A stretch of DNA of 51,634 bases from Deltaproteobacteria bacterium (GTDB taxonomy: Bacteria > Desulfobacterota > Desulfobulbia > Desulfobulbales > Desulfurivibrionaceae): the NCBI GenBank assembly GCA_021802775.1, contig JAJZRJ010000019.1, positions 1-51,634 on the forward strand, in the 5' to 3' direction. Below, piece after piece: positions 14,226 to 22,381 of the stretch (position 1 is the stretch's first letter; each line of letters starts with the position of its first letter). Both the position numbers and the translations under genes were made by a program. The notes beneath the pieces were generated by a model. It saw only the letters and a program-made list of their open reading frames with translations. It did no database searches and was not told the origin of the DNA.

Positions 14226-14262
14226 AAAAAAATCCGGCCAGCTTCGTGCTGACCGGATTTTC
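14226..14262 (-). terminator. Terminator of uspA, probably once also of tRNA-Arg
   Basis: AATCCGG (14231-14237) pairs with CCGGATT (14253-14259), extended by CAGC/GCTG around the loop. The A7 tract reads as a T tract on the minus strand, and on the plus strand TTTT follows. Before integration it lay about ten bases downstream of the tRNA. Confidence 0.8.
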
Positions 14263-14299
14263 CATTTCAGCCATTACCCTGCAAGCAACTGCGTTCCGA

Positions 14300-14746
14300 T
14301 CAGGCCGGTACCACCATCACCGTGCAGGGAGCATGGCCGATGATCCGCTGGGAGACGCTGCCCATGAGCACCTTGGCCAGCCCGGTACGGCCATGGCTGC
14401 CCACCACGATGAGCGCTACCTTCCGTTTCTTCGCCTCATCGACAATAGGGCGATGCGGCTGATCGTCGTAGCCCATGATCGCCTCGCAGGTGAGCCCGGC
14501 CTTTTTCACCTTGTTCTCGGCCTTTTTGAGCGTCTTGCGGGCCTCCTCCTCCAACTGCTCCTCCAGGCCAGACGTCATGGCCACGTATTCCACGCCATGG
14601 TACACCACATGCATCACATAGAGCTTGCTCCGGCAGGCCTTGGCCATGTCGATGGCCTGCTTCAGCGCCGCTTCGCTGAACTTGGAGCCGTCGTACGCCA
14701 CCAGAATCGAATCGTGCAATTTCAAGCCGCATTGTTTCGTTGCCAT
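14300..14746 (-). CDS. uspA: Universal stress protein, UspA family
   Basis: A 148-residue cytoplasmic protein with the complete ATP-binding Usp fold: ILVAYDGSKFSEAALKQAI at the N-terminus and GSHGRTGLAKVLMGSVSQRII (G-x2-G-x9-G-S motif) near the C-terminus. It probably binds ATP. ATG 14746 has GGAGG five bases upstream. It is the last gene of the minus-strand run and follows the 295-residue membrane protein by 45 bases. Confidence 0.93.
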   Translation of the reverse strand: MATKQCGLKLHDSILVAYDGSKFSEAALKQAIDMAKACRSKLYVMHVVYHGVEYVAMTSGLEEQLEEEARKTLKKAENKVKKAGLTCEAIMGYDDQPHRPIVDEAKKRKVALIVVGSHGRTGLAKVLMGSVSQRIIGHAPCTVMVVPA

Positions 14747-14791
14747 GCCCCCTCCTGTGTGAATGGTTGATCCCGCCGTGAAGCCATCGAG

Positions 14792-15679
14792 CTATATCTT
14801 GTCGGTTCCCTTCCCCCCCAGCACGCATTCGTCGCAGAGTTCCGGCACAAAGGCGTTGTAGGCAATGGTGATGCCCAACGCGAAAAGCGCGGTGCCCACC
14901 CCCAGAATGGCACCGATGGTGGTCGGCGCCAGCAAGGCCAGTCGGATCAGCACGGTGGCCACCGCAAAGCCGGAGTTGCGGAAGGCCACCAGATACTGGG
15001 AACTGTAGCGCAATGAGATGAGCACGATGAGCACATCGCTGAAAATGAGGAGCGTGTAGAACATCTCAAAGACATTTTCCGGGTGGTCGAAGGCAAAATA
15101 GCCCCACACGTCGTAAACGCCCAAGGCAAGGAAGCAGAGCAACAGGGCAAGGGCAATGGCTTTCTTGGCCAGGATGAACCTGCTCTTGTCTCCCACCCGC
15201 ATCTTGAGTGGATGGGGCTTCTGCAGGCGGTAAAAAAAGCCGATGATCACAAAGATCAGGAGTGCGCTCACCGCCGAGGCGACAATGGGCACCATCACCG
15301 ATTCGACCTGTTCCCACAGCAATGGCTCGTCGAAATGGGAGATATTCTTGAAGGTGCCCCGAAGCAGAATGAGGGAAAAGATCTCGAACTGCTTGCCCAC
15401 CGACCGCGACACCGAGTGCACCAGGCTTAGAATCAGGCTGACCACCTCCAGGGCGAGCAGCAGATTGAAGGCCTGCTCGATGGCGGCCAGATGGGTACGA
15501 GAGAAAACACGGTCAAAGGGCGATGGCAGCAGAGCCCGGCGGTTTAACTCGATGACCGCCACCGCTACCAGAAAGAAGACCACGAGAAAAGAGGCCAGAA
15601 TCTTCTGGCCGTCCGGGCTTTGCCAGTATGCCTCGATCCGGTCGAACCAGGTGCCGCTGCGGGTAAGCAAGGAGTACAT
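14792..15679 (-). CDS. Multi-span membrane protein, unknown function
   Basis: A 295-residue protein not assigned to a named family. About seven hydrophobic segments are visible: near residues 28-45, 68-90, 128-152, 178-196, 205-225, 232-256 and 260-280. It ends with a cysteine pair (ELCDECVLGGKG). A long charged loop separates spans 2 and 3. ATG 15679 has GGAG nine bases upstream. Neighbours are a small membrane protein upstream and uspA downstream on the same strand, which suggests an envelope or stress role but proves none. Confidence 0.75.
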   Translation of the reverse strand: MYSLLTRSGTWFDRIEAYWQSPDGQKILASFLVVFFLVAVAVIELNRRALLPSPFDRVFSRTHLAAIEQAFNLLLALEVVSLILSLVHSVSRSVGKQFEIFSLILLRGTFKNISHFDEPLLWEQVESVMVPIVASAVSALLIFVIIGFFYRLQKPHPLKMRVGDKSRFILAKKAIALALLLCFLALGVYDVWGYFAFDHPENVFEMFYTLLIFSDVLIVLISLRYSSQYLVAFRNSGFAVATVLIRLALLAPTTIGAILGVGTALFALGITIAYNAFVPELCDECVLGGKGTDKI

Positions 15680-15762
15680 GCGCGATGGCTCCGTTAAATA
15701 ATCTCTCGTGTAAACTCCAGGGGCCGGGCGATTATCGCCTGATCCCAAACATCATACCCACC

Positions 15763-15954
15763 CTATCCGGCCCGGTGGAAGGTCGCCGCTGCCAGCACCG
15801 GCATGAATGCCGTAAAAAACGGCAGAAAGAAGAGAGCGCCGGCAATGGTCCCGAGCCCCGCCCCCTTGAAAAGCCCCGCCTTCAAACAAGAAGGAAAGGC
15901 GGCAAGCAGCATGCCCCCGCCGATGGTGACTCCCGGCCACCATCTTTTTCTCAT
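15763..15954 (-). CDS. Small membrane protein, unknown
   Basis: A 63-residue ORF with a basic start (MRKRWWPG) and two hydrophobic glycine/alanine-rich helices (TIGGGMLLAAFPS and GTIAGALFFLPFFTAFMPVLAAATF). AGGA lies upstream. It fits between pldA and the 295-residue membrane protein with no other gene in the gap. The coding evidence is modest. Confidence 0.5.
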   Translation of the reverse strand: MRKRWWPGVTIGGGMLLAAFPSCLKAGLFKGAGLGTIAGALFFLPFFTAFMPVLAAATFHRAG

Positions 15955-15988
15955 GGGCATCCTGCCGCCTCCACGCGCAACAAGCGGC

Positions 15989-16972
15989 TCACAGCCAATC
16001 GGTCAGCATGAAGCCGAGCCCAATGCGATTGCTCGAGACATTATAGTCAAGCAGACTCTCCCCATAGCCGTTGAAATACTGGACATACCCCTTGAGCCCC
16101 TTGTGGATCGGGAATCCCCAATCGAGCTGGATCGCGCCGCGGTTGCCCTCGATATCGAGATTGTTGCGCCACAAGACATGGAACAGATGATTGCCCCGCG
16201 TGTAGTAGAGGTCCAGTTCACCGTAGCCGAGGTAGTCGGCGATGTCGGGATTGTCCTTGCCCTCGGGGAGCCGGTACCAGGGCTTGAGTTGCAGGGCAAA
16301 ATTGCCCCGTTCGGCGGCAACGGCGGCATACACCCGGTTCCAGCTCCGCGACAACGGCTTGCTCCGGCCGTTCGACTGGTGGACAAAGCCGACCTTCAGC
16401 ATCCGGCCGGTCATGCCCGGAAACTCCCGGTCCATGGCCCACGCGACATAGGCCTCGGGCTCGTAGTTGGTCTCGCGAAAGGGCGACGAACTGTCGGAAT
16501 TGTACATCTGCCAAAACGACAGCTGGCTGTATGCCAACCACAGGTCGCCGTTGCCCTGGTAGATGTTATCCCAAATCTTGACCTGGGCGCTCAACTGAAA
16601 TTTCACCTCCACGTCGTCAATATTCTCGCCGGGGTGCAGCTCTTGCCAGGCCGCTTCGTTGCGCGTGTCGTTGTACGAGGCCGGGAGGATATAATTGAGT
16701 TTATAGGGGGTCAATTTGAGCGTGGGCCGGTTGGCCATGAACCCCCAACGCTCGAGCGGCACCTGCCAATCCGGGGCCGGAGCGGGCGTTGGCGTCACAG
16801 CGGTTGCGACAGGCGATGGCGGGGTCGGGCGGGCAGCCAGGGCATCGAAACAGCGGAGCCGCTCGGTTGCCGATTCGATGGTCGCGCAGCGCGACACCTC
16901 GGCGGCGAGATCCACCGGTTTCGTTTGCGGATCGGTCTGGAGCAAGGCAGCGAGCAGGATCTGATCGTACAT
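15989..16972 (-). CDS. pldA: Outer-membrane phospholipase A (OMPLA)
   Basis: A 327-residue calcium-dependent phospholipase of the outer membrane that hydrolyses misplaced surface phospholipids. The catalytic triad pattern is intact: H198-x-S200 (VGFVHQSNGRS) and N212 (SRSWNR), with the same spacing as H142, S144 and N156 of E. coli OMPLA. The barrel region covers about 85-327. The N-terminus is odd: ATG 16972 lies six bases after the rtcB stop and the frame is closed just upstream. The first residues (MYDQILLAALLQTDP) do not form a normal signal peptide. The following ATERLRCFDALAARP and a proline-rich linker are typical of mature exported proteins. Confidence 0.9.
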   Translation of the reverse strand: MYDQILLAALLQTDPQTKPVDLAAEVSRCATIESATERLRCFDALAARPTPPSPVATAVTPTPAPAPDWQVPLERWGFMANRPTLKLTPYKLNYILPASYNDTRNEAAWQELHPGENIDDVEVKFQLSAQVKIWDNIYQGNGDLWLAYSQLSFWQMYNSDSSSPFRETNYEPEAYVAWAMDREFPGMTGRMLKVGFVHQSNGRSKPLSRSWNRVYAAVAAERGNFALQLKPWYRLPEGKDNPDIADYLGYGELDLYYTRGNHLFHVLWRNNLDIEGNRGAIQLDWGFPIHKGLKGYVQYFNGYGESLLDYNVSSNRIGLGFMLTDWL

Positions 16973-16978
16973 GGCGTC

Positions 16979-18409
16979 TTACCCCTTGATGCAGATGAGC
17001 GGCTCCACCCGGGCCACTTTGCGGGCCAAGCCGGCCTGGTGCGCGGCTTCCACCACCGCGCTGACGTCCTTATAGGCGCCGGGGGCCTCCTCGGCCACCC
17101 CGCGCGAGGAAGGGCTGCGGATCAGGATGCCTCGGCCGGCCAGTTCATCGACCAATTGCCGCCCCCGCCATTTCTTGAGAGCGGCATGGCGGCTCATGGC
17201 GCGGCCCGCCCCATGGCAGGCGGAGCTGAAGGCCTGCCCTTCGCTTGCGGCCGTGCCGGCCAGGATGTACGATTCCGTGCCCATGGTGCCGCCGATCAGC
17301 ACCGGCTGGCCGGTGTCGCGGTAGATTTCCGGCAGTTCGCCATGGCCGGGACCAAAGGCGCGAGTGGCGCCCTTGCGGTGGATATAGAGCTGCCGGCAGC
17401 GACCATCCACCTCGTGTTCCTCGACTTTGCAGGTGTTGTGGGAGACGTCGTAGAGCAAGGCCGGTTCGGCCTGGGGAAAGAAATCGCTAAAGGCCGCGCG
17501 GGTGAGATGGGTGAGAATCTGGCGGTTGGCCAGGGCGCAGTTGATGGCTGCCCGCATGGCGCCAAGATAGGCCTGGCCATCCGGCGAGTTAATGGGCGCG
17601 CAGGCGAGTTCGCGGTCCGGCAACTGAATGCCGTACCGGCTGGCCGCCAGGGCCATGCGCTTCATGAACTCGGTGCCGATCTGATGGCCTAAGCCTCGGG
17701 AGCCGCAGTGGATGCTGACCACCACCTCGCCGACCCGCAGTCCGAACAACGCGGCCGCCGCGGGGTCGTACACCTCCATCACCTGCTGCACCTCCAGGTA
17801 ATGGTTACCGGAGCCCAGGGTGCCCATCTCGTCGCGCTGCCGCTTCTTGGCGTGGTCCGAGACCTCCTCCGGCACCGCGCCGCTCATCTGGCCGCCTTCC
17901 TCGATTCGCGCCAGATCCTCCCTGGTGCCGTACCCTTCGGCCACGGCCCAGCGGGCGCCGCCGGCCAGCATCGCATCCATCCCCTTGGCATCGAGGCGCA
18001 AGCCGCCGGTGCTGCCCACTCCGGCCGGAATCGCCCGGGCCAGGGCCAGGGCCAGTTCCTGCTGCCGGGCCAGAATCTCGTCGGCTGCCAGGCCGGTGGT
18101 CAGGGTGCGCACCCCGCAGGAGATGTCGAACCCCACCCCGCCGGCCGAGACCACGCCGCCCGCCTCCGCGTCGAAGGCCGCCACCCCGCCGATGGGGAAG
18201 CCGTAACCCCAGTGGGCATCGGGCATGGCGTAGGCGGCCTTGACGATACCGGGCAGGGTGGCCACGTTGGTCACCTGCTCATAGACCTTGTCGTCCATCT
18301 CGCGAATCAACCGCTCGTCGGCAAAGATCACCGCCGGCACCCGCATCCGGCCACGCGGATTGATCCGCCAGGTATACGCATCGTGACGGGTAAAGAGATT
18401 CAGATCCAT
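16979..18409 (-). CDS. rtcB: RNA-splicing ligase RtcB
   Basis: A GTP- and manganese-dependent ligase of about 476 residues that joins 2',3'-cyclic phosphate or 3'-phosphate ends to 5'-OH ends in RNA repair. The family blocks are all present: PDAHWGYGFPIGGVAAF, GGVGFDISCGVRTL (cysteine metal ligand), GSGNHYLEVQ, HCGSRGLGHQ and the guanylated-histidine loop HGAGRAMSR. The start is taken at ATG 18409 (GGGAGG seven bases upstream); ATG 18415 is too close to that site. It follows archease by 18 bases and is followed closely by pldA. Confidence 0.96.
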   Translation of the reverse strand: MDLNLFTRHDAYTWRINPRGRMRVPAVIFADERLIREMDDKVYEQVTNVATLPGIVKAAYAMPDAHWGYGFPIGGVAAFDAEAGGVVSAGGVGFDISCGVRTLTTGLAADEILARQQELALALARAIPAGVGSTGGLRLDAKGMDAMLAGGARWAVAEGYGTREDLARIEEGGQMSGAVPEEVSDHAKKRQRDEMGTLGSGNHYLEVQQVMEVYDPAAAALFGLRVGEVVVSIHCGSRGLGHQIGTEFMKRMALAASRYGIQLPDRELACAPINSPDGQAYLGAMRAAINCALANRQILTHLTRAAFSDFFPQAEPALLYDVSHNTCKVEEHEVDGRCRQLYIHRKGATRAFGPGHGELPEIYRDTGQPVLIGGTMGTESYILAGTAASEGQAFSSACHGAGRAMSRHAALKKWRGRQLVDELAGRGILIRSPSSRGVAEEAPGAYKDVSAVVEAAHQAGLARKVARVEPLICIKG

Positions 18410-18427
18410 GGCCATCCCTCCCCGGCG

Positions 18428-18847
18428 TCAGACATCCACCACGCATTGGGCCAGCCAGCGCCCCCCTTCCTCGCTCACCCGGAGGGCGGTATAAGTTGCG
18501 CCCTTCACCTCCACCGCTGGCCGGTGTCGCGCCACCTCGACCCGTTCCCCCCAGGCCTCGCCGATGAGCAGTTCACCGGCAATCCGTACCGTAAAACGGG
18601 AAAAGAGCATGGCGCGGGTGGCCATCTCGTAGATGATGGCGTTGAGCCAGTCCACCAGCAGCAGTTCCTGGTCCGGCGCAGTGCACTCGATGGCGACAGG
18701 GAGTCGGGGCACGATGACGGCCGGGTCGGCGATCACGGCCGTGAGTGCCAACGCCGTCTGGGCAAAGGCCTCTTCCACCGTGGCGCCGTAGCCGCGCACC
18801 CCGATATCGGCGACATGATGAAAATGTTCCCAGCCCGCCTCGGCCAT
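18428..18847 (-). CDS. Archease, RtcB activator
   Basis: A 139-residue archease that speeds RtcB guanylylation and turnover. The fold markers are the N-terminal HVADIGVRGYGATVEEAF and the central LLLVDWLNAIIYEMATRAMLFSRF, with a C-terminal VKGATYTALRV and final aspartate (VVDV). It is the first gene of the operon and immediately precedes rtcB, the classic pairing. Confidence 0.93.
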   Translation of the reverse strand: MAEAGWEHFHHVADIGVRGYGATVEEAFAQTALALTAVIADPAVIVPRLPVAIECTAPDQELLLVDWLNAIIYEMATRAMLFSRFTVRIAGELLIGEAWGERVEVARHRPAVEVKGATYTALRVSEEGGRWLAQCVVDV

Positions 18848-18990
18848 ATGCGCCCCCTGGTTATGTGGTACCGTTTCCTGCCCGAAGAATCAAGGGAAAT
18901 GGCCTGTCGGCCGGCTAGCCGACGAAACCTGGCCGGGACCGGAAAAATTCAGGTACAATAAAGGAACCATGAGCACCAGGAGTTCTTGCC

Positions 18991-19686
18991 ATGACGAGCT
19001 ATACCGCCGCCCGTGAAGAGATGCTGCGCACCATTGAGGAGGAATGCCGCTACACCCGGGGGCTGACCGGCAAGGTCCGGCTGAGCGCCCGGGTGATGGC
19101 CGCCATGGGCAAGGTGGCCCGCGAGGAGTTTGTGCCGCAGGCCATGCGGCCCAATGCCTACGACAACAGCCCGCTACCCATCGGCAATGGCCAGACCATC
19201 TCCCAGCCCTTCATCGTCGGGCTGATGACCGACCTGCTCGAGCCGGAAGCCGACGACGTCATCCTCGAAATCGGCGCCGGTTCCGGTTACCAGGCCGCGA
19301 TCCTCGCCGAACTGGTCAAGGAGGTCCACACCATCGAGATCATCCCGACCCTGGCCCGCGAGGCGGCAGCACGCCTCCAGCGGCTCGGCTACACCAAGGC
19401 CTCGGTGGAAGAAGGCGACGGCTACCAGGGCCTGCCGGAACACGCCCCCTACGACGGCATCATCGTTACCGCCGCAGCCCCGCACATCCCGCCCCCGCTT
19501 ATCGCCCAACTCAAGCCGGGCGCCCGGCTCGTCATCCCGGTGGGCCGGCCGCACTCGCCCCAGGCGCTGCTGGTCATCACCAAGGATGAGGCCGGCCTCC
19601 TGCATGAAAAGGAGGTGCTGGCGGTCTCCTTCGTCCCGTTCACCGGCGAGGGCCAGCGGGTCAAAGGCGCCGATTTTTCCGAATGA
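18991..19686 (+). CDS. pcm: Protein-L-isoaspartate O-methyltransferase
   Basis: A 231-residue SAM-dependent methyltransferase that repairs isoaspartyl residues in aged proteins. Motifs are REEFVPQAMRPNAYDNSPLPIGNGQTISQPFIV (substrate loop), VILEIGAGSGYQAAILAEL (motif I) and YDGIIVTAAAPHIPPPLIAQLKPGARLVIPVG. ATG 18991 has CAGGAG about nine bases upstream. One base separates its stop from the next ATG. It is divergent from archease. Confidence 0.95.
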   Translation: MTSYTAAREEMLRTIEEECRYTRGLTGKVRLSARVMAAMGKVAREEFVPQAMRPNAYDNSPLPIGNGQTISQPFIVGLMTDLLEPEADDVILEIGAGSGYQAAILAELVKEVHTIEIIPTLAREAAARLQRLGYTKASVEEGDGYQGLPEHAPYDGIIVTAAAPHIPPPLIAQLKPGARLVIPVGRPHSPQALLVITKDEAGLLHEKEVLAVSFVPFTGEGQRVKGADFSE

Positions 19687-19687
19687 A

Positions 19688-19954
19688 ATGGCCGGGCCCA
19701 CCATCCCCATCCGCGTCGAATGCACGGCCGAGAACGGCGGCGAGGAGGTGCCCTGCCGCCTCTGGTTCGGCAGCCGGGCGGTAACGGTCACCGCGGTGGT
19801 CGACCGCTGGCTGGCGCCCAGCCACCGGTACTTCAAGCTGCTGGGCGATGACCACGCCACCTACCTGATCCGCCACGACGTACCCACCAAGAGTTGGGAA
19901 CTGATCCTCTACGAGGCGGGCAGCGTTCCGCCCGGCAGGCCGGCTACTCCATAG
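19688..19954 (+). CDS. Conserved small protein downstream of pcm
   Basis: An 88-residue protein whose pattern IRVECTAENGGEEVPCRLWFG, VDRWLAPSHRYFKL and DDHATYLIRHDVPTKSWELILYE resembles a small conserved cytoplasmic family seen beside housekeeping genes in Desulfobacterota (from memory, perhaps DUF6504). It has no transmembrane segment. The start lies one base after the pcm stop, implying translational coupling. The 3' end overlaps the convergent phosphoribosyltransferase by 11 bases. The function is unknown. Confidence 0.7.
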   Translation: MAGPTIPIRVECTAENGGEEVPCRLWFGSRAVTVTAVVDRWLAPSHRYFKLLGDDHATYLIRHDVPTKSWELILYEAGSVPPGRPATP

Positions 19955-20558
19955 CCCTGGCCCGGACGAGGTCGGCGGCCAACTGGGCAGGAAGCCTCAG
20001 GCCATAATCGATCAGGAACCGGCGTTGCAAGGTAGCCGGGGTCCGTGGCATCCGCCGCGTGCGGGCAAAGGCGCCAAAATCCTCCACCGCGGCCCATGGA
20101 AAGACCACCCAGCGCCAGACCTTGAGCCGTCTGGCCACGAAATCCGCCTCCGCCCCGGCGCCCGGCTTGGCCAGCATCACCGCGCTGCGCAGTTCCGCCA
20201 CCCCCAGGGACAAGAGGTGGGCCAATGCCACCTGGAAGGTCTCGCCGGTATCGATGAGGTCATCGACCAGCAGCACCTTTTTGCCGGCCACCGGCAGGTT
20301 GAGGGGCGCCACCAGCCGCGCCCGCTTCTCCTTGTTCGCCCCGGCCTGATAGTGGACGATACGCAGGCTGGCCAGTTCGCTCACCCCGAGGTAATCGCAG
20401 AGAATCCGGGCCGGCACGTAACCGCCGCGGGCAATGGCCACGATGACCTCCGGCCGGAAACCGGAGTCCTGAATACGGCCGGCAAGGGTGCGCCCCATGG
20501 CCGCCATTTTGGACCAACTCACGTATTCGGCGCGGAACGGTGGGGATTTTTTCGGCAT
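19944..20558 (-). CDS. Phosphoribosyltransferase (purine/xanthine-type)
   Basis: A 204-residue type I phosphoribosyltransferase with the PRPP-binding motif VLLVDDLIDTGETF (about 94-107) and the upstream VIVAIARGGYVPARIL loop. The ending is longer than in common Gpt proteins. The substrate is not certain; guanine or xanthine salvage is most likely. ATG 20558 lies 21 bases after dctM on the same strand, so it is probably co-transcribed with the TRAP genes and may act on their cargo. That link is inference. Confidence 0.85.
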   Translation of the reverse strand: MPKKSPPFRAEYVSWSKMAAMGRTLAGRIQDSGFRPEVIVAIARGGYVPARILCDYLGVSELASLRIVHYQAGANKEKRARLVAPLNLPVAGKKVLLVDDLIDTGETFQVALAHLLSLGVAELRSAVMLAKPGAGAEADFVARRLKVWRWVVFPWAAVEDFGAFARTRRMPRTPATLQRRFLIDYGLRLPAQLAADLVRARAME

Positions 20559-20579
20559 CGCGGTGACCTCCGGATCGCG

Positions 20580-21845
20580 TCAGCGGACCAGGCCGACCAG
20601 CCAGAGGCTCAGGGCCGGGACATAGGTGATGATAATCAGGCTGATCAGCAGTATGACGAGAAAGGGCAGCGTGGCCCGGTAGAGTTCGACCACCGGGCGC
20701 TCGAAGCGGTAGCTAGCCAGAAAGAGGCTCATGCCCACCGGCGGCGTGCAGTAGCCGATCTGCAGGTTGGTGAGGAAGATGATGCCGAGGTGCACCGGGT
20801 CGATGCCGTAGCCCTGGGCCACCGGGACGATGAGCGGCACCACCAGCACCAGGGCGGAAAAGATGTCGAGCAGCACACCCACCACCAGCAGAAAGAGATT
20901 CAACACGATGAGAAAGGTGTATTTGCTCGAAATGTAATGGCGCACGGTCTCAAAAAGGCGCATCGGCACCTGCTGGTCGATGAGGAAGTTGGTGGAGGCC
21001 ATGGAGGCGGCCAGCACCACCAGGATGCCGCCAAAGAGCATCATGCTGTGCACCATGATTCGGGGCAGCCGCGACCAGGCGATGTCGCGGTGAATCGCCA
21101 CCTCAACCAGCAGGACGTAGAGAGCGGTCACTGCCGCCGCCTCGCTGGCCACGAAAATGCCGCCGTAGATGCCGCCGAGCACGATCACCGGCAGCGGCAG
21201 TTCCCAGGCCGCGGCCGTCAACGCCGTCCGCAGGGTTGCCCGCTCGGCTGCCTGCCCCTCCGGGTGCAGCGGCGGGCTCTTCGCCATACTGTACAGCACC
21301 AGCAGCACCAGCATGAGCAACCCCGGCAGGATGCCGGCAAGGAAGAGCCGGTCGATGGGCGTTTCGGCGATCACCCCGTAGAGGATGAGCGGTACGCTGG
21401 GCGGAAAGAGCAGACCCAGGCTGCCGGAGGTGGTGATGAGGCCGAGGGTGAATTTTTCCGGATAGTGGTCCGCGATCAGGGCCGGATAGAGCAGCCCGCC
21501 CAGGGCGAAGATCGTCACGCCGGTGGCGCCGGTAAAGGCGGTGAAGACGGCGCAGACCAGCAGCGCGATCACCGCCAGCCCGCCCGGCACCCAGCCGAAG
21601 AGCGCGCGGGATAACCGGAGCAGGCGCTGGGGAGCGCCGCTTTCCGAGAGCATGGTGCCGGCAAAGATGAAGAGCGGCAGGGAAAGGAGCAACGGGGTAT
21701 CGGCCAGCCGCGACATCTCGATGATCACCACCGAAAGATCGATGCCGACGCCGTGGAAGGCGATAAGCGCCAGGGCGGCGATGATGATGAAGAGCGGGGT
21801 GCCGATGAGGGCGAGGAGGCCGGTGCACAGGCTGAGGAGTTTCAT
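20580..21845 (-). CDS. dctM: TRAP transporter large permease (DctM)
   Basis: A 421-residue permease with about 11-12 hydrophobic segments, the ion-coupled translocation subunit of a tripartite ATP-independent periplasmic transporter. Family motifs are LPLFIFAGTMLSESG, AFTGATGVTIFALGGLLYPAL, GSLGLLFPPSVPLILYGVIAETPIDRLFLAGILPGL and a C-terminal QIGYCTPPVGMSLFLA. The order P-Q-M with dctP and dctQ and the short gaps (7 bases to dctQ) show one operon. Confidence 0.94.
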   Translation of the reverse strand: MKLLSLCTGLLALIGTPLFIIIAALALIAFHGVGIDLSVVIIEMSRLADTPLLLSLPLFIFAGTMLSESGAPQRLLRLSRALFGWVPGGLAVIALLVCAVFTAFTGATGVTIFALGGLLYPALIADHYPEKFTLGLITTSGSLGLLFPPSVPLILYGVIAETPIDRLFLAGILPGLLMLVLLVLYSMAKSPPLHPEGQAAERATLRTALTAAAWELPLPVIVLGGIYGGIFVASEAAAVTALYVLLVEVAIHRDIAWSRLPRIMVHSMMLFGGILVVLAASMASTNFLIDQQVPMRLFETVRHYISSKYTFLIVLNLFLLVVGVLLDIFSALVLVVPLIVPVAQGYGIDPVHLGIIFLTNLQIGYCTPPVGMSLFLASYRFERPVVELYRATLPFLVILLISLIIITYVPALSLWLVGLVR

Positions 21846-21852
21846 CGGCGGC

Positions 21853-22377
21853 TCATCCGCCCGCCTGACGGAGCTGGCACTGTTGCCGCAGTGAGCGGCA
21901 TTCGCCTGCGGCAGCGCCGAGGAAGCGCAGGGTAATGAGCCCGAAGGCGATGGGGAAGATCAGGTTCCACCCCCAGAAGGGGATGGCGAGCAGGATCTCG
22001 CCGCCATAAAGCCGCTCGTTCTGCACGAAGACCACCGCGGCCCAGGTCAATACCCCGCTCACCGCGGCACTGAAGAGATCGATGATGAGCCGCAGGAATG
22101 GCATCAGCCTGCCGGGCAGGAGATGGGAAACAATGTCGATGGCGATGTGCCGTCCCTCGCGGGTGGCGATCACCGCGCCGAACATGCCGGCCCACAGCAC
22201 CAGATAGCGCAGGAGTTGATCGGCCCAAACGAGGCCGCCGGCAAAGAGGAAGCGCAGGAGAATCTGCCAGCAGGCAAGCAAGGTCATGGCCGCAAGCAGC
22301 AGACAGAGAAAACTATCCTCAAGCCGGGCGAAGAGGGCCAGGGCGCCGGCCCCTATGCGGCGCAGCCGTTCGACCAT
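21853..22377 (-). CDS. dctQ: TRAP transporter small permease (DctQ)
   Basis: A 174-residue membrane protein with four hydrophobic segments in the DctQ pattern: FLCLLLAAMTLLACWQILLRFLF, then DQLLRYLVLWAGMFGAVIATREGRHIAIDIV, where the RxGxHIxID motif is diagnostic. It bridges DctP and DctM at the inner membrane. It starts four bases after the dctP stop. Confidence 0.92.
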   Translation of the reverse strand: MVERLRRIGAGALALFARLEDSFLCLLLAAMTLLACWQILLRFLFAGGLVWADQLLRYLVLWAGMFGAVIATREGRHIAIDIVSHLLPGRLMPFLRLIIDLFSAAVSGVLTWAAVVFVQNERLYGGEILLAIPFWGWNLIFPIAFGLITLRFLGAAAGECRSLRQQCQLRQAGG

Positions 22378-22381
22378 GGCG

